Source: Schistosoma haematobium (lineage: Eukaryota; Platyhelminthes; Trematoda; Strigeidida; Schistosomatidae). From it: 64,000 bases of DNA. Positions 61,701 through 64,000 of the stretch are shown piece by piece. Under the pieces are notes generated by a model. That model searched no databases, was not told the DNA's origin, and saw only the letters and a program-made list of their open reading frames with translations. The stretch's first letter is position 1; the number at the start of each line of letters is the position of its first letter. The stretch spans positions 14,630,787-14,694,786 of the forward strand of contig NC_067195.1 in the NCBI RefSeq assembly GCF_000699445.3. Reading direction: 5' to 3'. Position numbers and translations under genes: made by a program.

Positions 61701-63628
61701 TTTTTAGTAGGTAGCACAAATCTAATTTCAAAAATGTCGTTGAATTTTATTTATTCTCTGTTTGTTGTCAGTAGGAAGTTAAGAAGTGATAAATCGGTTG
61801 AGAATGCAAAATAATAATCTCGCTAAGATGCTTCAGTCAAGAAATCGTAGCACTAAATATCTTTAAGCAAAGACGGATGGTGGCTAGCAGTGGAATCCAG
61901 GACGCGCGTTCCGTTCTACTTGCGACTCGTCAGCTGGATGTACATGCATCATAGAGTTTATGTTCACTCTGGGACTCGAACTCAGTACCGTTCGCTTCAA
62001 ACGCCATCGCGTTATCCACCAAGCTACTGAGTCCTGACAGCCGCTTGCTTGTGCGATGGGGTGAAGTTTAAATTCACTTGTTGTTGCTTTACTTGTATCT
62101 TCCGATTGTTATTTAGGACTGCAGTTGATCAGTCTCATGTTGGCATGTGTATGTCCTGTGCGGATTGCCTCGATATAGCCTCAAGTCACAAGCTTTTCAA
62201 GCAAAAATGAATAACGCGATGGCGTTTGAGGCGAACGGAACTGGGTTCGTGTCCCGGAGTGAACATCAACTCTGGGGTGCAGGTACATCCAGATGACGAG
62301 TCCCAAATAGGACGAAACGCGTGTCACCGATTCCACTGCTATCCACTACCCATCTTTGCTTATAGAGCTTGTGAATGAAGACAATATCGAGGTAATGAGC
62401 ATAGTATACACATATACCAATAACAGACTGACCAGTTGCAGTGCTAAACATCAATGGGAAGATACAAGTAAAACAACACCAAGTGAACTAAATATGTTTA
62501 TCTTAGGCATTATCATTCGTAATTTGTAGTTTAAAGATATTAGCACAATTTTTAACATTATCACGATTTCTATTATCATTATTACTTCAATTGACAAGAT
62601 GAAATTCTCTTATTATGCATTTTATTTACATGATTTTTTTTCATTTTCATTTTTGCTATATCACTATTGTACTGATTGTGACTTGACAATCTACTCCAAT
62701 CTATTCTGACCTTTATTAAATGATCTTTCTAATTTACAAATAACACAACTGTGAAGTATTTATATCATAACAGATGTAAACACTAACCCTTATTTAACAT
62801 ATAACATTTTCAAATTTCTTAATATATGCCTTATTCTGACCTTTGCAAAATATCACAATCATTATGAACTTATAACTGTAGAGCCTGATGATGATGATGA
62901 AGTTATTGAAAATATTCTACACTTTTGAATATTCTTTGGGGATTTTTAAACTGCCGAATTAATCTGTTCGTTCAATATTTTAAAAATGCTGTCTAATAAT
63001 TAATTGCATTATAATAGTTTGACTTTGGAAATGTTATTCAATGAATTCGGGGTGGTACGATTTATGATGAACTTAAAAATTGCCCATTTACTATTCATAT
63101 TTAAAATTCGTTTGAATAATGTCTTAGTCTTTAGTATTACAACACTGGTAAGTGCTTATCTTGAAATTGATCAATTTTGCTTGCTAGTCACCTTCCTATT
63201 TAACTGTGCGAGAACGTTATATAAGTCAGTTAATTTATGTGCAAATTAATTGTCCATAACATATATACTCATAGATCGTAAACAATTTAAGCCGGATTAT
63301 GAGTAATTAAGGTGTCCAATCGACACAAATAATTGATTGACTAGGTTGATACGAGTTTAATTAAAATAGGGTATCATTACCCAGATCCATAAATCTATTT
63401 TTCCATCAAGTATTTCTTCATGAATTTTAACTTTTCCATTTTTATATACATAGCATAAAAGACATTAGTCACGAACGTATTTGGTCAACATCAGGTATAC
63501 TTCAAGTTCAGGTGAAATGTACTTGTGAAATACAGAATGCTTCACGTAGAATTGATTTAGAGCATGCATTGAAAACAAAATATAAACATGTTATATGGGC
63601 TGAGAATGATTTAATGATAACATATTAG
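46551..63628 (+). CDS. Threonine/serine dehydratase with ACT domain (PLP fold type II), ten exons
   Basis: Exons 46551-46715, 46766-46836, 46892-46937, 49189-49374, 53853-53908, 54949-55111, 56689-56779, 59835-60036, 60784-60951 and 63454-63628 total 1323 nt: 440 residues. Residues 78-85 (GSFKERGA) carry the PLP Schiff-base Lys81. ACSAGNHALG (103-112) is the substrate loop, GGGGL (207-211) binds the PLP phosphate, and SGGN (333-336) faces the pyridine ring. Residues 350-425 (GRLCRFIVVLNDRPESI ... LNDIGANIKDISHER) form an ACT-like domain, as in TdcB-like dehydratases. Expected reaction: L-threonine to 2-oxobutanoate and ammonia, with L-serine to pyruvate as a side reaction; probably cytosolic, as no targeting peptide is seen. 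Serine racemase is a relative, but Ala106 replaces its catalytic Ser. Start is the first Met after the acceptor. Confidence 0.9.
46766..46836 (+). CDS. Dehydratase exon 2
   Basis: A 71-nt exon after a 50-nt intron. It encodes KSQLSLEYNMDIYFKKE, then FLQVTG and two bases of Ser, matching S--LS-----IYLK-E-LQ-TGS. The donor gttact is weak but is the only GT that keeps the frame and gives TGSFKERGA. Confidence 0.8.
46892..46937 (+). CDS. Dehydratase exon 3 (PLP lysine)
   Basis: A 46-nt exon after a 55-nt intron. It encodes FKERGARNALLQLTS, including the Schiff-base lysine. Acceptor aataacag, donor gtaagc. Confidence 0.9.
46938..49188 (+). other. Intron 3 of dehydratase gene
   Basis: AT-rich. 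One tRNA-like decayed stretch near 47550-47635 (agtttgaatctcag as a weak B-box); otherwise nothing recognised. Confidence 0.5.
49189..49374 (+). CDS. Dehydratase exon 4
   Basis: Encodes EEAKRGVIACSAGNHALGLA, then ITIIMPVNSSLMKQERCKKY and GGLVLLKGNSVFE, with donor gtaagt at 49375. An earlier GT at 49358 is open but leaves the next exon out of frame. Phase 0 on both sides. Confidence 0.88.
49790..50130 (-). repeat. LTR-like dispersed repeat, antisense copy
   Basis: Same family as 11170-11560 and 13200-13560. On the minus strand it shares ctgcactcaacaggc, aagggccgataaggac and ggtccggtcgataa with the 13200 copy. Confidence 0.55.
51628..51795 (-). repeat. Hammerhead SINE, decayed
   Basis: The tRNA-like head (minus strand: gtggtctagaggttaagcg, gggtttgagtcccac) is well kept. 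The core reads atgagtag in place of ctgaggag (C3 and G8 changed), so cleavage is not expected. Confidence 0.75.
52009..52395. repeat. Composite inverted hammerhead repeat, copy 3
   Basis: The left arm (about 52009-52085) is a decayed antisense unit (accattgaaaaccagggg). The right arm (52225-52395) is a sense unit with a good A-box and B-box but core ctggggag and gaac in place of gaaa. Same layout and size as the 5246 and 23116 copies. Confidence 0.65.
53853..53908 (+). CDS. Dehydratase exon 5
   Basis: A 56-nt exon encoding SKLYASKIAKLNNLFLIN plus two bases of Gly, donor gtaagt. Matches the helix and strand before the DDP/DHP loop of the family. Confidence 0.85.
53909..54948 (+). other. Intron 5 of dehydratase gene
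   Basis: Contains the inverted copy of the 13560-13870 repeat at 54065-54375. A 96-codon open frame at 54491-54781 is not recognised. Confidence 0.55.
54065..54375 (-). repeat. Dispersed repeat, inverted copy of 13560-13870
   Basis: Near-identical reverse complement of 13560-13870, including atgaatcatttttccccatg and gtctccgcttcttgttgcct. Confidence 0.75.
54949..55111 (+). CDS. Dehydratase exon 6 (phosphate-binding glycine loop)
   Basis: Encodes YDHPHILSGQGTIGVEILEQ, then VDAIIVPVGGGGLLAGLCVA and VKSIRPEVMIV. Acceptor attgtag, donor gtaagt. GQGT and GGGGL are hallmark motifs. Confidence 0.92.
55112..56688 (+). other. Intron 6 of dehydratase gene
   Basis: Contains the tail-sharing SINE-like repeat (55985-56465, minus). 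The remainder is AT-rich. Confidence 0.6.
55985..56465 (-). repeat. Tail-sharing SINE-like repeat, copy 2
   Basis: Reverse-complement match to 29945-30365. On the minus strand it ends ttgtaccaatgtttatgtgt followed by an aaataaataaaataaaa tail. It extends about 60 bp further at its 5' end than the other copy (gagtggggtgggctcgg). Confidence 0.8.
56689..56779 (+). CDS. Dehydratase exon 7
   Basis: Encodes GVESNRCPGFQEAMFAGK, then PVYTENRQSSAD and one base of Gly. Acceptor aattttag, donor gtatag. Matches GV-----P-----G and the start of T(I/L)ADG, where this protein has SSADG. Confidence 0.85.
56780..59834 (+). other. Intron 7 of dehydratase gene (3.1 kb), unexplained protein-like stretches
   Basis: The region around 57400-58440 has long open pieces in changing frames (57405-57596, 57880-58197, and 58304-58408 ending at a stop). 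It is less AT-biased than most introns here and could be an old pseudogene. The 97-codon frame 59302-59595 is hydrophobic and polytopic-looking. None is recognised. Confidence 0.35.
59835..60036 (+). CDS. Dehydratase exon 8
   Basis: Encodes LAVSVVGVNSFETAHKLV, then DKVVTIDETYIYRAVVRLLE and SVVECSGATSLALIMANVLP up to IGK. Acceptor tttcatcag, donor gtgagt, phase 2. Matches the DD-V-V-E-EI and (V/A)E-(A/S)GA segments. Confidence 0.9.
60784..60951 (+). CDS. Dehydratase exon 9 (SGGN loop and ACT start)
   Basis: Encodes VVCILSGGNIDISSLSRVID, then KGLALEGRLCRFIVVLNDRP and ESISELCLILNDIGA. Acceptor atgttttag, donor gtaagt. The change from the catalytic fold to the ACT domain falls inside this exon. 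Confidence 0.9.
61875..62042 (-). repeat. Hammerhead SINE, antisense copy with near-intact core
   Basis: On the minus strand the head has a B-box (gagttcgagtccc) and the ribozyme reads catccag, ctgacgag (61933-61926), stem II, ggaa in place of gaaa (A13 changed), acgcgcgt, C17 at 61901, ctggattcc. Stem I pairs well; stem II has mismatches. Probably inactive. Confidence 0.75.
62096..62463. repeat. Hammerhead unit bounded by 95-bp inverted repeats
   Basis: 62096-62190 (gtatcttccgattg ... cacaagc) and 62369-62463 are imperfect reverse complements. Between them lies a sense tRNA-like head (ctgggttcgtgtcccgg) and a hammerhead whose core has a in place of C3 (atgacgag at 62293-62300), gaaa, acgcgtgt and C17 at 62325. 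Stem I is also broken, so it should be inactive. Confidence 0.75.
63454..63628 (+). CDS. Dehydratase exon 10 (ACT end, stop)
   Basis: Encodes IKDISHERIWSTSGILQVQV, then KCTCEIQNASRRIDLEHALK and KYKHVIWAENDLMITY, and stops TAG at 63626-63628. Matches the second half of an ACT domain (GAN-----HER ... V-V------T--- H---L------Y). Confidence 0.88.
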
Positions 63629-64000
63629 TATTTTCATACTGAAATTAACTAATTACAACTATGAATGAATGATTGAATTTCTTTTGGTATAACATTTATA
63701 TACACTTACGCATTCACATAACCTCAGATTTGTGCATAAAAATTTACTAGTGCTTGTAAAGTAAACAATCATATTGAATTATTGTTAATTTCTTTTTTAA
63801 AATCAGATTTATTTGTCATTTTAATTAAGATAACTTATGAATAGAAAAGGATAACATGGTTTTTCAACCAGTAGTTTTGCATAATAAAATCCTTTTGATA
63901 GACAAACGATTGTTATTTTTAAAACAAACATGGAATGTGAACCAGATAGTTTGACTGACTGTAATGTATTAGCATGATGTTCCTCGAAAAAATGGATCAG
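63629..64000. other. 3' flank of dehydratase gene
   Basis: Likely 3' untranslated region and downstream DNA, AT-rich. A candidate polyadenylation signal aataaa lies at 63883-63888. Confidence 0.5.
63883..63888 (+). terminator. Candidate polyadenylation signal of dehydratase gene
   Basis: aataaa about 255 nt after the stop codon. Positional inference only. Confidence 0.4.

Larger units (their letters stand above)
60952..63453 (+). other. Intron 9 of dehydratase gene (2.5 kb)
   Basis: Contains the inverted hammerhead repeat cluster 61875-62463; otherwise AT-rich. Confidence 0.6.

Overview
The window is AT-rich, intron-rich eukaryotic DNA. It is densely filled with tRNA-derived SINE-like units carrying hammerhead ribozymes and with RTE-like, CR1-like, Penelope-like and Gypsy-like retroelement debris. 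That combination, short 5' introns followed by long 3' introns, and the Smα-type hammerhead point to a blood fluke (Schistosoma). The genus is inferred from sequence features and remembered families; no search was run.

Three protein-coding genes can be reconstructed. (1) Plus strand, 1565-19128, seven exons: a STOML1/UNC-24-type protein of 432 residues with one membrane-inserted segment, a stomatin/SPFH domain and a C-terminal SCP2-like domain. (2) Minus strand, 31348-28915, two exons: a 248-residue Maf-like bZIP transcription factor whose leucine zipper is split by the intron. (3) Plus strand, 46551-63628, ten exons: a 440-residue PLP-dependent threonine/serine dehydratase with a C-terminal ACT domain. 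In all three models the exon lengths sum to a multiple of three and the junctions restore conserved motifs. No functional link between the three genes is apparent.

Layout: 1-19.1 kb, STOML1-like gene with repeat-laden introns, including a clean RTE insertion with a 13-bp target-site duplication; 19.1-28.9 kb, intergenic with hammerhead composites and LINE remnants; 28.9-31.35 kb, Maf-like gene with a SINE in its intron; 31.4-46.5 kb, a transposon graveyard (CR1-like LINE, Gypsy pol with a nested solo LTR, antisense RTE, hammerhead repeat with a 345-bp period); 46.5-63.6 kb, dehydratase gene with further repeats in its introns.

The most notable non-gene signal is the hammerhead set. Many diverged copies are present. 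Two have a fully consensus catalytic core and matching stems (minus strand 8757-8802; plus strand 42454-42500). Several copies occur as outward-facing inverted pairs. The stem III segment is a different self-complementary 8-mer in several copies, which suggests compensatory change.
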